From the NCBI GenBank assembly GCA_036971715.1, contig JAVHJL010000002.1:652501-716500 (forward strand): a stretch of DNA of 64,000 bases, read 5' to 3'. Within the stretch, counting starts at the first letter, position 1. Every line of letters begins with the position of its first letter. Both the position numbers and the translations under genes were made by a program. Source of the DNA: Arthrobotrys musiformis. Its lineage: Eukaryota; Ascomycota; Orbiliomycetes; Orbiliales; Orbiliaceae. Below the pieces are notes generated by a model that did no database searches, was not told the DNA's origin, and saw only the letters and a program-made list of their open reading frames with translations. Shown here piece after piece: positions 23,831-33,785 of this stretch.

Positions 23831-24399
23831 TCTTTTTTCTTTCTTTATATTTGATCAATTGAAGGGGGAGAAGGGGGAGAGAATGTAGATACAGTATCAT
23901 GTAGGGGGAGATATAATGAATGTGACAGACGTACATAGAACCTCTAATAGGGACCCGCTTCACTGCATAGAATATCAATCAACAAAAGTACTGCTGTTTC
24001 AAGCACATACCACTCATCCACCAGTGAGTGCGTATACATATCCTCGTCAGTCAATGGCTATACAAGTTACACCCACGATAGTAATACACATTAATCCACT
24101 AAGGAACGCCGAGACAATAAGGAACGTAATAAAAAAGTAAGGATATAAAAAAACACGCTCGCTCCACTATCGCATCACGCTGAGGGCATTTACATACACA
24201 ATCCCTTCTCAAACATAAAAACTAGTATACACATATCCATATTCATAAAAAAACGCTTTAGTGCCTTCTCGGCGGGTATCCTTCTACGTAGACAGAAAGA
24301 AAAAAAGTATAAACCCATTTCCCTTTTAAAAACTACTCTAAAGCCCATTGAAAGAAAACCCCTGGTATCATAGATTCCCAATTAAAGTTAGAGGTATGA
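23831..24399. other. Convergent intergenic region
   Basis: Spacer of 569 bases between two 3' ends. It is AT-rich with A runs at 24128-24154 and 24246-24252. No gene is seen. Confidence 0.5.
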
Positions 24400-25484
24400 T
24401 TAACCCCTCCACCTTTTACCCCTCTTCCCTCGATCCGGCCGGATGGGAGCGCGTCGTTTCCTCCTGTTCTTATAGTAGGGATACCCGGCTTCCTTCCTGG
24501 TATCATCGTTCATACCCATCGTGCGTGCGTGGACGCAGGGACATTGGACGGGGGCTTTTGTTAGTTGTATTGATTCACCGGGTTCTTGTCGTTTTGCGGG
24601 GGGATCGTGCGTGACGGCGACTTGTGCGGCGACTTGGGCGGCGGGTTGGGGTTGGTGGGGGAGGGTTAGTTTCATTTGGTCTGCGGAGGGGCTGCAGGGG
24701 CATGGTGTTATCCCCGGTGGTTCGTAGATGTCGGATGGTGGGCGGAGGTATGCGAGGTCCGGTGGGAGCGGGGAGGGGGATGGTGGGCCGGTTGGTTTTG
24801 AGGTTGGTGGGGGGGATGAGGTTCTTTTTGGGATCGTTTTTGGTGGTGGTGAAGTTGGTGATGGGGTTTCTGATGAAGTAGATGGCGGAGTAGATGGCGG
24901 AGTAAACGGTGGAATCGATAACGGCGGAAGGATCTGAGTCACAGTCACCGTCCTCGTCGACCTCATCGCCGCAGGGACTTTAATCGTCTCCACCGTCGCT
25001 TCAACAGGATACTCCGTCACCGTCACCACTCCCCTCCTCACCAGCTTTTTCCCCGTCGAAGTCGTAGAAGCCGTTGGAGTGATATACTCCGTCGAAGCCG
25101 GCGGGTCTAGAATACCGGAGAAGTCGCGATCGATGAATTTACTCCCCTCGCTGCGTTTCCGTCGTTTGTAGTAGCCGCGGTAGGGGTTGAAGTGGATTAC
25201 CGGCCGGAGGGGGCCGGGGGTGTAGTATCTGAAGTGGAAGCCGAAGAAGGGGTTCCGCGGGAGGATTTTCTTCGACGACGCTTCTGTTATAGTCTCCGTC
25301 GACGGGCGTAATACCTCTGCTTGCGAGGGCTGGGGTAGTGCGGTAGTCGAGGATTCGGTCCACGGTGGTTTCCTACACTTATCAGTATCACTCTATCCTA
25401 ATATAAAGAAGAAAGAGGGAAATACCGCATCGGAAGCCCGGAGACGAGTGCCAAGCACGACACCAGTATCCAGGCTATTTTCAT
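24400..25484 (-). CDS. Predicted secreted proline-rich protein with dibasic sites (2 exons)
   Basis: Not recognised. Exon 1 25484-25426 (MKIAWILVSCLALVSGLPMR) is almost exactly a signal peptide. Exon 2 25372-24400 completes a codon split as CG/G, giving 343 residues. The mature chain has an aromatic block (PFFGFHFRYYTPGPLRP...NPYRGYYKRRKR), then TVTVTEYP/TRTVTVTQIL strands, a long Pro/Ser/Thr-rich linker, a CPC pair in TPCPCSPS and another in VQCPCVHA, and a strongly basic tail (KNRRKRRAPIRPDRGKRGKR). KR and RR sites could be Kex2 cleavage points, suggesting a processed cell-wall protein or peptide precursor, but this is inference. The proline linker appears on the + strand as G-rich DNA (24640-24930). 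Confidence 0.65.
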
Positions 25485-26980
25485 GTGTATCTTATCCTCT
25501 CAATTCTCTTCCCTAACCGGTTGAGAGAACAAAATTCCTTTTTTTTATATAATATCGGTGGATAGTGTATAGTTCGTGGGGGCGTAAGATCCCCCCTCTT
25601 CTTCCTTCTTATTCACCGGAGTGGAGATATTTCCTACCCCCCGTCGAGAATAACAGTGAGAAGAGATATGCAGCTGTGGATCGAGGGTGCGGTATACATA
25701 TACACCCCTTTCGAGTTGGTGATACGTATACGGGGTTTATATATTAGAGGAGAAGGATAGAATCGGCTCTTTTTGTTCGGTTATCGTCCTCTTTCGGTAA
25801 AAAAGGGAAGCGTGATCGATGATCGGTGAAGCGAATGGTGAGACGAGATCTGTGTAACAGACTGTATATCGACGTCTCTAGCGATTGGATCCGAGAAATG
25901 ATACCGATAACGAACGAATAGTTAAAGACCGAAGAGATAAAGAAAGAAAAAGAAGAAGAAGAAACAATTCAGGGGAAAGAAAGAAAGAAGATAAACAACC
26001 AACCTTTTAATCTTTTAGCAAAAGAATAATTTCCAAAAAAGAGCGTTTGAGGGCGAGGAAAGATGAGGTGGAGGAAAAGTGGTAAGTTGGAGGGGGGGAT
26101 TTGTAGACTGGTGGCAAAGGTGCTCTCAGCGGTTGTTGACCTCAACACCTGGTCTGTGGCTTGAATAGACTTCCCTCTGCGACCTTGAATAGAACGCAAG
26201 GAATCCTACAGAAATGAATAGAAAATGAGAAAAAGAAAAGAAAGCTCCGATAACGAAGTTACGCCTTGTAAGAGGAGACTTCTTATCCTGAATTAGAAGG
26301 GAAATGTGGCAGGAGCTGTAACTTTAGACTGTCATTCGGCCGTATGGATATGAGGCGGCAGATGTTATATTTTTACTTACAATCGGCAACAAAATGATGT
26401 AATATAATCTCGTGAGGAGCCAAAAGGAGGCGAAAAGGAATAGCCAAAGGATGAAGCCAGCAGTTTTCGTCGACAGTTGGGTTGAAGTTTTATACGGAAT
26501 GGTGAACAACAACGAGTGTTTTGGGAATGTGTTGTTTTTGGTGCGTTTTGGTGTGGCTTGAATAGATTCCAAGTGTGGCTTGAATAGCTGTTTCCGTTGT
26601 TGGTGTTGGATCAACTCGCTTTTTGCTTTTTGTGGCGCAGAGTGCAACTACACTTCACCTTCCACTGACGATGGTATCGTCATGATCTCAGTTCTTTCTT
26701 GAGGAAGCCTGGCTGGTCTGCTATTTATAACACCAAATACATGTTGGATTAAGGTACATCACAAGAATGTCACTTCCAGTCGCTGGAGAGTATATTACAG
26801 TGACTTTTCATACCCCATTATGCTATTATATATACATACATAATACATCAAATCCGAAAACATATGGCCAGAATAGTACTAATAGCTATCAAAAGAAACA
26901 AGGGCGCTATAATGGCGCCGGAGACATGAAAAAGATCGCTAGAGAGAAAGAAGGAAACGAAAAATCCAACCGACAGGATT
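25485..26980. other. Intergenic 1.5 kb with a doubtful small gene
   Basis: Lies between the secreted gene's start and the GH47 mannosidase's 3' end, so it holds the secreted gene's promoter. It contains four copies of CTATTCAAG on the - strand and the weak two-exon candidate at 25969-26647. Otherwise nothing is recognised. Confidence 0.4.
25969..26647 (-). CDS. Doubtful small membrane protein (2 exons)
   Basis: Low-confidence model. Exon 1 26647-26381 (89 codons) ends at a GTAAGT donor. Exon 2 26205-25969 follows a pyrimidine-rich tract and TCTGTAG acceptor, both phase 0, giving 167 residues. Exon 1 has a possible TM helix (AGFILWLFLFASFWLLTRLY) and exon 2 ends in a hydrophobic tail. The peptide SIQAT occurs once in each exon because the underlying DNA carries a repeated CTATTCAAGCCAC-type motif. 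I recognise no family. It may be the leader or 3' UTR of a neighbour, or a non-coding transcript. Confidence 0.25.
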
Positions 26981-29085
26981 TCACTCCTCGTGCTGCCCCT
27001 TCACCTCCATCCCGTGACTCTTCCCCTCCGGCTCATGATCCTTCAATTCCTTCATCGGCTCTGGTTTTTTCATCCTTTTCCAGCCCGTTTTGAAGAGTGG
27101 GTTCGGGTCGAATTTGGGTAAGGGGTGGGCTTCGGTGTTGAAGACTACCTCTGTCAGCGGGAGGAGGTCGTTGGGCGAGAAGAGGAGGTAGAAGTATTTC
27201 AGTGTTTCCGCCTGTATATTCTGTTAGTATTCAAAGGTAACGTAGTAAAATAGGAGGGGAAAAGACTGACCAGCCAAAAACTCTCCATATTGTCCCTCTG
27301 GCTCGCGGGGACGCTCAACACGCTGTTGAGACTGGTGAACCCCCCGCCCTCGACGGCGGTGTGCTTGACGAACGCCTTGAATATCTTCCACCCCCACTCC
27401 CTATATATCTCATCCCCGGTCATCCTCCACATCAGGAACAAACTCTCGACCGTCTCCGGTCGTTGGAGGTTATGCGCGTCCTGCGGTTTGATGATTATAT
27501 CGTCGTGTCCCGACTCGTCCATATTAAAGAATGCGATCTCGGGGGCCAGACCCGTTGCGGTGACGTTGTACATTTCGTAGCAGGAGCGCATGAGTTCGCG
27601 GGCTAGCGTTAGGTCTTCTTCCTCCCTCGGACCCCAGTTGGGGGTTTTCCGGGCTTCGGAGACGGTGGTGCCGTTCGTGGCGCCGAGGAGGATGTTGCCG
27701 GGCATGAAGCAGACGAGATGGTCCATCTTGGGGGAGATGGTGGTGCCTAGACCCATTGGGAGTTCTGCTATGAAGGTGAACCCCGAGGGGTGGCTCTTCT
27801 TCACCAGATGCTTTTTGACGCCGGACATGGCCTCGTGGTACATTTCTGCGTATATCTCCTCGCCGGTTTGGAGGAATTGTTTCAGGAGGTATTCGTAGTA
27901 GCTGTCGCCTCTGCTTCCGAGTCTGATCTCTCGGCCTCGGAATTTGCCGGTTGTGGCGTAGATGAAGATGGGGACTAGGCCGTCGGTGGAGTGGTTGTCG
28001 TCGATTATCTTTATGGCCTTTTCTGCTCTTTGCCAGTAGACTTTCTCGCCCATGAGTTTTGACAGGTACTTCATTTCTAGTTGTAGTGTTGAGGCTTCGG
28101 CGGTGGATGACGCGCCGCCGTCGGCATGGGATTCGACGCCCTTTGAGGTTTTGAGGTTGACGGAGGCGTAGGGCAGGCCGGAGTCGGAGTTGTAGGCCCC
28201 CAGGAGGCGGTCTGCCAGGTCTGCTGCTTTTTCGAGGTAGAGGTCTGCTTCTTGTTTCACGCCCGGGTCGAGCTTGTGGGTTGTAGCGAGGTAGTGGGCC
28301 GACAATAAACCTCCCAGCATTCGGATGGTGGTTTCGAAGGTATTCACTTCCTGGTCTTGGTCGTAGGTGAGGGTGGTCTGGATCCATTCCCTCGCCTGGG
28401 AGAGAGGGGTGGTGAGGCCCATCAACATCATGGTATCAAGGGCGTCGATAATGATCCATCCCAATCCCTTTTCGGCCATTTGCTTCCCCGTGCGCGAGGC
28501 CGGGTGGAATTCGTCGAAGCCCCATGCGTAGGTCCTGTATGCGTCCCAGGAGAGGAGGAAGGCGTCCTTCACGCGTTCCCGACGTTCGAGCCAGACTTTT
28601 TCCGGGACTTTTGTGGTCTTTTTGTCGGTGAACCAGCTGCCGGCGTTTTTTCTGACGGAATTGTCGTTTTCAGGGGATGAGGGGGGTGGGGTGTCGAAGT
28701 CTAGATCGGTGTCGTCGACTGTCGGGGAGGAAGAGAAGCCGAACCAGTATATTGCGCCGATGAAGATGAGGGCGAAGACGGCGACCCGTTTGCGCAGGAA
28801 GAGGTCACGTTTCCGTCTGCGATAGCCGTATGTGGAGGCGGTTGAAGAGTAGTATGGTTTGTCCTTGTAGAGGGGGAGGTCAGAGGTGCCGGTCTTGAAG
28901 ATGCCGCCGATGCGGTTCTGGACGCCGGTGGACTTGTGGACGGAGCCGGAGGAGGCCCAGTAGGAGTCCTCGGACTGGCGCTGGGGGTTTGTGAAGGAGG
29001 GCACATTGCGGGGGATCGAGAAGGCCTATTCCCATATCATCAGTACCATTCTTATCAATATCTGAAGGGGGTATGGACGCACCAT
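26981..29085 (-). CDS. GH47 class I alpha-1,2-mannosidase (3 exons)
   Basis: Type II membrane glycosidase that trims alpha-1,2-linked mannose from N-glycans in the ER/early Golgi, using Ca2+. The ATG at 29085-29083 forms the whole first coding exon. A 57-nt intron (GTGCGT...GAATAG) follows, then exons 29025-27271 and 27211-26981, giving 662 residues. An N-terminal cytosolic basic stretch precedes a TM anchor (VAVFALIFIGAIYWFGF). Family motifs are ordered as expected: YAWGFDEFHPASRTGK, GWIIIDALDTMMLMGL, DGGASSTAEASTLQLEMKYL, GSRGDSYYEYLLKQFLQ, DHLVCFMPGNILLG, LQRPETVESLFLMWRMTGD, ESFWLAETLKYFYLLFS and VVFNTEAHP, whose Thr binds Ca2+. The last two lie across or after the final intron. The short charged tail is extra. 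ER versus Golgi subtype is not resolved. Confidence 0.93.
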
Positions 29086-29436
29086 GGTGTTCTGTTATGT
29101 AAGTCGCGTGGATTCTACCATTCAGCCATGATTTACCTACCTGCCTCTTGCCTGTATATTATATACTTAAGTAGGTATATACCTAGGTATATAAGTACAT
29201 ACAGTATGAAGCGGGAGAGGAGGGGTGCGATGAGGTGGTGATGGTGGAAGTGGAGGTTCTGTCCACGGTAGCTTCCAGGTGGTCGTTCGGGCTCGGAGTT
29301 CGGGCTGCAATTGGTGTACCCGATTCGGCAGCACAGACGAGACCGCTCCACCAACATCACCAACATCACCAATACAACATCACGACCACCCCTCAGATAG
29401 GACCAAATACGATTGGAAAGGAAGGAAGACGGCAAG
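29086..29436. promoter_or_regulatory. Bidirectional promoter region (GH47 mannosidase / uS13m)
   Basis: Only 351 bp separate the divergent start codons. It holds imperfect ATATATAC/TAGGTATATA repeats (29155-29200) and an ACCAACATCACCAACATCACC run (29349-29370) in the presumed uS13m leader. Confidence 0.5.
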
Positions 29437-29872
29437 ATGGTGTTCCTCCACTCTATGATCATCGCCGAGGGCGTCCCCATATTCGTAGGTTTTGTTTCCA
29501 ATTGGATGTAGAGAAAAGTGCTGACGGAAAACTCTGCAGTCGGCCCTCCAGCGCTTCTACGGCATCGGCCCCAACATCGCCTCGCGCATCTGCGCAAAGC
29601 TCACGATCTACCGGACGGCCAAGCTGGGCGAATTGAGTCAGAAGCAGCTGACGCAGGTGCAGCAGGAGCTGTCGAAGCTGACGATCGAGAACGATTTGCA
29701 CAAGAGCATTGTGGATAATATCACGAGGTTGAAGGAGATGGGGACGTATCGGGGCAGACGGCACGCTATGGGGCTGCCGGTGAGGGGACAGGGCACCCGG
29801 ACGCAGGCGAAGACGGCGAAGAAGCTGAATAGGGTGGAGAGGTCGTTCGCGGGGGCCCGGCGGCAGGGCTGA
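29437..29872 (+). CDS. SWS2: Mitochondrial small-subunit ribosomal protein uS13m (2 exons)
   Basis: Component of the mitochondrial ribosome small-subunit head, near the tRNA sites. Exon 1 29437-29484 (MVFLHSMIIAEGVPIF) and exon 2 29540-29872 join in phase 0 across a 55-nt intron, giving 126 residues, the usual length for uS13. The S13 helix-two-turn-helix signature ALQRFYGIGPNIASRICAKL is followed by a coiled helical region (LSQKQLTQVQQELSKL) and the rRNA-binding GTYRGRRHAMGLPVRGQGTR TQAKTAKK tail. The mitochondrial type is inferred from the lack of the cytosolic uS13 (Rps18) extension and from similarity to bacterial S13. It is divergent from the GH47 gene. Confidence 0.92.
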
Positions 29873-30090
29873 TCTCTCCCTCTTCTTCTTTCTTTCCTCC
29901 TTACTATCTATCTACCTCACCCTCACCTTCGGCCCTGCCCTTACTAGAATGGCATTGATATGGATATGAATATGGATATGGATGTCCTGTGCATTGAATT
30001 GACCGACTGGCATGGATGTGGATATGGATATGGATGGGGAGGGACCTGTGAATATGTATATATACTGGCGTTATCATAATACACTGCGAT

Positions 30091-30142
<52 letters not shown>

Positions 30143-30442
30143 CCTGACTCCTTATAAGATTACCTGCCTCTTCATGTAATACTGTATAATATCGGGGAGG
30201 ACAGACCCGGGAGCCGGGTTTGATTATATGTTATATTGGATGTTATATATGGTGATAAGAAGTCTTGGCTGAGTCGCGAGATCCGCCAAAGACCACATCT
30301 CAGCTACGTCACTTTCCCTCAACAAAAACACCAGACATCAACATCACCAAACATCAACATCAGCTGGGGCAGGGCAGGCCAAGATGACAGGCACATAGCC
30401 TTTTATATCGGATATTAATATTTTTAATCAGAGAGAGAAAAG
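29873..30442. other. Intergenic with CA microsatellite
   Basis: Contains ATGGATATGGATATG-type repeats (29950-30035) and the CA repeat at 30092-30141. A CATCAACATCACCAAACATCAACATCA stretch (about 30330-30360) lies in the presumed Svp26 leader. No gene is seen. Confidence 0.5.
30092..30141 (+). repeat. (CA)25 dinucleotide microsatellite
   Basis: Twenty-five uninterrupted CA units, flanked by TGCGATG and ACCTGACTCC. This would be a polymorphic marker. Confidence 0.97.
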
Positions 30443-31274
30443 ATGTGGATCCTCCCGCTCGTGGGATACGTCGGCATCGTCTGCGGCTTCACCTTCCTCA
30501 CCCTCGCCATCGGTGGGTCTCCTTTCCCCTTAAATTAGTCTACGAAGGGTATATACTAATTTATATCGACAGCATCGGGGCTGTATTACCTGTCGGAGCT
30601 GGTGGAGGAGCACACGGTGCTGTCGAAACGGATCTTGACGAGACTGATACAGGCCATCATCGCCATCCACGTGCTGCTGTTCGCCATCGACCGGTTCCCC
30701 TTCCTGCTCACGCTGTTCAGCGGGGCCAGCCATGGGGTCTACGCGATGAACCTGCGGCGGTTCCCCATGGTCGCCCTGACGGACGGGTGGTTCATCGGCA
30801 GCTGCGGTACCTCTTCCTCATAATTATTTTATCTTTTATATATTATATAAACATTACTGACTGAGGGGAATAGTACTGGTGGTGACGAACCACATCCTCT
30901 GGTTCAAGCACTTCTCCAAGCCGCCCGAGCCGCTGTACGACTACTCGACTTCTTCTTCAGCATACAACCGCCACAGGAACACGTATTCGGCGACAGAGTA
31001 CAAACCGGTACCATCATTCAGCGAGATCTCGGCCTTCTTCGGATTGTGCGTGTGGCTGGTGCCGTTTGCGCTGTTTGTGAGCCTGAGCGCCGGGGAGAAC
31101 GTGCTGCCGAGTTCTATGGGAGGGGATAGCAGTGCTGGGGCTGTTGGGGATTCGAAGAAGAAGGGCAGGAAGGGGCTGTTCAAAGGGGGTATTGACGGGA
31201 TCGGGGAGTGGCTGGCGGAGAGCGGAGAGGCGCTGGGGCTCGGAGGGGGCGGCAGGAGGCGGGGCTTCGACTGA
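30443..31274 (+). CDS. SVP26: Svp26/TEX261 family ER export receptor (3 exons)
   Basis: A multispanning ER-Golgi vesicle protein that helps load Golgi glycosyltransferases into COPII vesicles. Exons 30443-30512, 30573-30806 and 30874-31274 join in phase (codons split as G/CA and G/TA), giving 234 residues. The N-terminal TM (LPLVGYVGIVCGFTFLTLAI) is followed by the conserved SGLYYLSELVEEHTVLSKR, TM2 (AIIAIHVLLFAIDRFPFLL), SHGVYAMNLRRFPMVALT, TNHILWFKHFS and the last TM (SAFFGLCVWLVPFALFVSLS), all landmarks of this family. The C-terminal tail is Gly/Lys/Arg rich and poorly conserved. Its client group, Golgi mannosyltransferases, fits functionally with the nearby mannosidase, but the neighbourhood is probably coincidental. 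Confidence 0.92.
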
Positions 31275-32199
31275 CCTTTCTTATTCCTTTTAATCATACA
31301 CCAACAGACATTACCAGCAAGGCCTGTACATGATGTACCGATGGGATAGCTGTAATATAATAGCTTGGAGGGGTGTACACAGGGTCTTAATGCTGTTATT
31401 ATTGTTATAATGAGCCCCGCAGTGCCCATACACTAATTGTTCATTAAATCATTGGGTGCCCCGTCGCCTGCTTAGCTACTTACTTGCTCCAGCATCTGGC
31501 ATAGCTGTGAGGTAGGGCACATCAACGGCAGCTTACCATTACTAGCATACGGTCAGCGGTCTCTGTAATATAATATACCAGTCTTGGGCTGCAGGCGGCT
31601 ACACACCTCTGGTAATATACAACGGACCGGGCCGGTTGGCTGCCCAGCACTATGTAGGCATATACACACATTATAAGCCGCACTGCCTGTACATACACCC
31701 AGTATAAGGGCCCATACCTACCCTCTTGTAACAGCGCCCCTCTCCCCGTACCGTGTATACGTACTACTGCACCGTGCTACATAGGTAGTAAGTGTTATAC
31801 ATGGATTGTGGCTAGCGCCGGCCCGTTGTCTTCAGACCGGGCCGACAACACCTGTTTGCCTGGCCGCTCGGGTCGAAAAGCCTTCACATCCCGGCTTCTA
31901 CTGGACAAGTGGGGGCATAATACCTCATCTTTTACCTATATCCCGAGAGAGAATAGATCCATCAATCGGGTCGCCGAACTGTCCTCTTTTATCTGACTAA
32001 ATCTTATCTGATCCTGCTTGTGGGAGTGCTGTAGAATAGGCGGCCTTCTCCTTCTGGCGGTCCTTCCGAAACAATCCAAATCCAATCTGATAACTTTTTC
32101 TTTCCCTCAATTCCCATCCTTCTTCCCTTCACCCGCCCTCTCTCTTCACTCTCTACACTCTCTTCATACTCTCTCTATAATACACCCGTATACATCACC
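31275..32199. other. Intergenic upstream of IDH1
   Basis: Spacer of 925 bases with no supported gene. The last 110 bases are CT-rich (CTCTCTCTTCACTCTCTACACTC type) and form the IDH1 leader/promoter. Confidence 0.5.
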
Positions 32200-33785
32200 A
32201 TGATCTCTCGACGTGCTTTGCAGGTATCTCCCCTCTTTCCCCTCACTCGCTCTGTTCGTGCACCATTGAATGTTCATGCCCCCACGTGGGGCTTGCCGGC
32301 TCATCGGTGCCGGGCCACTTCAACACAAGAATGCTGCTAACATCGGTCCGACTGTCACAGACCGCCCTCCGTTCCGGCGTCAGGCCCCAGGTCGCTGCCG
32401 TGCCCACCGCCGCCGCCAGGTGTATGTCTTCATTCTATATCATATACTATATATTATTATATATATAGTATGTTTATTGTATGATGCTAACTGAAGAACA
32501 GCCTACGCCACTGTCCCCACCACCGTCAACGAGGACCTGCTCAAGCCCACCAAGTACGGCGGCAAGTACGTCGTCACTCTCATCCCAGGTACCCACTCTC
32601 TCTCCCATACATATACATATATATATCTATATATGTATCCATTGGACTGTTTGGTTAATGTTGGTATGAAGGTGACGGTATTGGTATCGAGACCGCCGAC
32701 GCTGTGCGCACCGTCTTCAAGGCCGACAACGTCCCCGTCGAGTTCGAGCAGATCGATGTCTCCGGCCTCGAGGAGGGCAAGAAGAATGCCGACGTCCTCT
32801 TCAAGGAGTGCATCGCCTCCCTCAAGCGCAACAAGGTTGGATTAAAGGGTATTTCTCATCTTCTACCCTAAATTATTTGAGATAGAGGGTATTAATGGAG
32901 GATGCCAGGTATCGTTTATACACCCGTCGACCGCACCGGCCACGCCTCCTTCAACGTCGCCCTCCGTCAAGAACTCGACATCTACGCCTCCGTCGTCCTC
33001 ATCAAGAACATCCCCGGCCTCCAGACCCGCCACCAGAACGTCGACTTCTGCCTCATCCGTGAGAACACCGAGGGCGAATACTCCGGTCTCGAGCACCAGT
33101 CCGTCCCCGGCGTCGTCGAATCCCTCAAGATCATCACCCGCGCCAAGTCCGAACGTATCGCCCGCTTCGCCTTCAACTTCGCCAAGGCCAACGGCCGCAA
33201 GAAGGTCACCGTCATCCACAAGGCCAACATCATGAAGCTCGGTGACGGTCTCTTCCGATCCACCTTCCAACGTGTCGCCGAGGAGTACCCTTCCCTCATC
33301 ACCAACGATTTGATCGTTGACAACGCCTCCATGCAGGCTGTCTCCAAGCCCCAGCAGTTCGACGTCCTCGTCATGCCCAACTTGTACGGTGGCATCCTGT
33401 CCAACATCGGTGCCGGTCTCGTCGGTGGTCCCGGTGTCGTCCCCGGTTGCAACATGGGACGGGAGCACGCCGTCTTCGAGCCCGGTTGCAGACACGTCGG
33501 TTTGGACATCAAGGGCCAGGGCCGTGCCAACCCTACCGCCATGTTGTTGAGCGGCGCCATGATGTTGAGGCACTTGGGTCTCGACCAGCACGCCGGAAGA
33601 ATCTCGCAGGCCGTCTACAACGTCATTGCCGAGGGGTAAGAACCCCCTTTAATTACTTTACTTGAGAAATATGCTAATAAGGTATGCGGGACAACAGCAA
33701 GGTCAAGACGCACGACATGCACGGCACCAACAGCACCAGCGAGTTCACGAACGAGGTCCTGCGCAAGATGGACGAGCTGGCTTAG
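32200..33785 (+). CDS. IDH1: NAD-isocitrate dehydrogenase subunit 1, mitochondrial (6 exons)
   Basis: Subunit of the mitochondrial NAD-dependent isocitrate dehydrogenase of the TCA cycle (isocitrate to 2-oxoglutarate). Exons 32200-32223, 32361-32421, 32502-32588, 32672-32848, 32909-33635 and 33698-33785 join in phase into 387 residues. The first two exons encode a mitochondrial presequence (MISRRALQ, then TALRSGVRPQVAAVPTAAAR) before SYATVPTTVNE. Family motifs are VTLIPGDGIGIE, FCLIRENTEGEYSGLEH, KANIMKLGDGLF, DNASMQAVSKPQQFDVLVMPNLYG and GGPGVVPGCNMG. The overall pattern resembles Idh1 (regulatory) rather than Idh2. Exon 2 could also be extended by other acceptors, but the CTAAC branch and phase favour the TGTCACAG acceptor. 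A TA-rich tract lies in intron 3. Confidence 0.94.

Noticed and set aside
27524..28387. 287-codon Arg/Pro/His-rich frame on the - strand within the mannosidase exon
   Set aside because: It is a shifted-frame shadow of the GH47 coding sequence; composition (Arg/Pro/His) is typical of an off-frame GC-rich reading.
29904..30140. Cys/Val repeat proteins on the - strand
   Set aside because: Pure translation of the (CA)25 microsatellite.
32863..33591. 242-codon frame antisense to IDH1
   Set aside because: Val/Asp/Glu/Gly-rich antisense shadow of a highly biased coding exon. No domain.
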